Assembly (NCBI GenBank): GCA_003344405.1
Contig: NOWV01000007.1
Coordinates: 62,001-126,000 of the forward strand
Origin: Trichoplax sp. H2
Taxonomy: Eukaryota; Placozoa; Uniplacotomia; Trichoplacea
DNA length: 64,000 bases
Direction: 5' to 3'
This document shows positions 62,701 through 64,000 of this stretch, piece after piece. Below the pieces are notes generated by a model, which saw nothing but the letters and a program-made list of their open reading frames with translations, did no database searches and was not told the DNA's origin. Positions within the stretch are counted from its first letter, which is position 1, and each line of letters starts with the position of its first letter. The translations under genes were made by a program, and so were the position numbers.

Positions 62701-63899
62701 CGTGGTGATCAATTTACCATTCCAACTTACAGTATTTTCCAGTGTCTTCTGAACTAAGGCTCAAATATTATAATTTCTTTTTCAGTCCTTTTATCGTGGC
62801 TATAGGACAAGAAAGCGCATAAAAGCTGCGCTAGTAGAAGCTAAAGACATTCGTGACTTAGATGATGATTTTAATTTTGATGAAATAGATCTATCGCAAT
62901 TCGATGTTAAGGAGGTAAACTTTGACATAAATATTTCGACTACGAAAACATTACTGATACTCATAGAATCATAAGGAGAAGCTAATCTCCTATTAACATC
63001 TTAAAATAGTATAAATCATTCCAATAGGCGTTACGTTTTGATCTCAATAAATACATTAATCCTTAATATCATAAAAAAACTATGCAATGATAAAATACAA
63101 AATCATAATAATTCAATGACTATTCTGTATTAATCTATTACAACCTACTAGGACTATTTTAATCAAGATTGGAAACTAGATGAAGACAGTGATGCTAATG
63201 CCGCAAACCTACGGTAAAAGAGATCATTTCTATTGAGAGATTAGTATACAGTTGGATATGGTTAGGGTTGAGAAAATATTATTTTCTGGCATTTTAAAAA
63301 GCATCTTTTCATTCCGAACATTTAATAGAAATATAGATCCTGATGCGAGCACCAATGCTTTACCAAAAAGTTACGAAAGTATTCCGAAACCAGTATGGCA
63401 ACTAGAAGAATCGCTTAACCAAAGTCAACTAGATACCAACCTGAGGCAATATCCTTATCAGGAAGAAGTTCCTGTTGATAATATTTATAAACCACAGCTC
63501 GACGATGCGGGCAATGAAACATTATACGACGATGATCAAACTTCTGAAGTACCTTCTAGTCAACAGTATCCTGCCAGTAAAAGTGAAGAAATTGTTAATG
63601 AATGGTAATAGGAATAAAATATTCAGAAATTTAAGCCAGTTTGATTGAGCTTCTTTAATGTAGTTATTTTATTGATAGCTCAACAACTGATTAATACAAT
63701 CTATTTATTTTAAGGGGATTTTCGAATTATATGACCGCTGAGCTAATGAAAAAAAGGGCTCGTCGATTCAAACAGAAAAAGAAAATTACCGACCCACAAC
63801 GTCGCTACGAACAATTTAAAAAATTAGATGAAACTTCTTCATGGAAAAATGTTAAAACAACTAAAAAACCGGACAATACTAATAAGTTAAATTACACAC
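53724..63899 (+). CDS. LRRIQ1: LRRIQ1-like protein (coiled coil, LRRs, IQ motifs), 3' end beyond window
   Basis: A large multi-exon gene, matching LRRIQ1, a cilium/sperm-associated protein whose IQ motifs should bind calmodulin. The N-terminal acidic and coiled-coil part spans 53724-58040. Exons include about 54569-54707, 55074-55166 and 55641-55915, an IQ motif (AASTIQAHFKGFK, about 56440-56475), and 56984-58034, a very Glu/Lys/Arg-rich helix of over 150 residues. Leucine-rich repeats follow in exons between 58880 and 61433 (LKALDGINQCRKLQYIKIS, YLDLQGLSTLMELNAANNKL, LRLNGNPVV). Two C-terminal IQ motifs are at about 62523-62585 (AIKIQSLWRGYRTRKA) and 62785-62825 (IEIQSFYRGYRTRKR). The exon 63716-63899 has NEWGFSNYMTAELMKKRARR across the junction, a conserved LRRIQ1-type segment, and leaves an open donor. 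First-exon splicing is unresolved. Stops at 58043 and 63606 lie after donors. Confidence 0.85.
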
Positions 63900-64000
63900 A
63901 AGGTATACTACATCACTATATTTTCACTAGAAAAACTACAGTAATAATGGAAAAATTGCTATCTCAGTTTCAAATCTTAAAGCGAATTGCTTATATTCTT

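Overview
The window is nuclear DNA of a small-genome animal. It is AT-rich with standard genetic code, short GT-AG introns (often 60-400 bases, exons down to 10 bases) and about one gene per 6-7 kb. The gene set includes animal-type LIN9, ILRUN, ERGIC2, ZnT1 and LRRIQ1 homologues. An early-branching metazoan, for example a placozoan, fits best, but that is an inference from gene content and compactness and not a species call.

Layout. 1-3705 (+): 3' part of an SR splicing-factor gene (end of an RRM plus an RS domain cut into many tiny exons). 5206-7230 (+): ILRUN orthologue with a 10-base exon. 8662-9864 (-): intronless METTL15/RsmH-type mitochondrial rRNA methyltransferase. 10784-12677 (+): a seven-exon UBC9-like E2 in which the catalytic cysteine is alanine. 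13089-17740 (-): ERGIC2, 13 exons. 19576-about 24360 (-): LIN9 of the MuvB/DREAM complex. 24.4-38.7 kb: a gene-poor block of repeats. It holds degenerate tandem units, an 11-unit array of 95-base foldback hairpins with a 20-N gap, a perfect 23+23 palindrome, a TACAGTA-rich simple-repeat zone with inverted modules, and a ~180-base tandem repeat. 38714-41830 (+): ZnT1-like zinc transporter. 43163-about 47490 (-): FLAD1-type FAD synthase. 47.6-50.6 kb: repeats and a GC-richer block. 50624-52239 (+): cytochrome b5-fused front-end desaturase. 53724-window end (+): LRRIQ1-like coiled-coil/LRR/IQ protein, incomplete at the 3' edge.

The genes are mostly unrelated housekeeping or regulatory functions (splicing, innate regulation, mitoribosome, SUMO, ER-Golgi cycling, cell-cycle transcription, zinc, flavin, lipid, cilium) and form no evident pathway. 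The two most unusual items are the intact but apparently catalytically dead UBC9-like gene and the hairpin-unit array at 28.49-29.81 kb. Exon boundaries were derived by eye from GT/AG sites, reading-frame phase and remembered family sequences; no transcript evidence was available.
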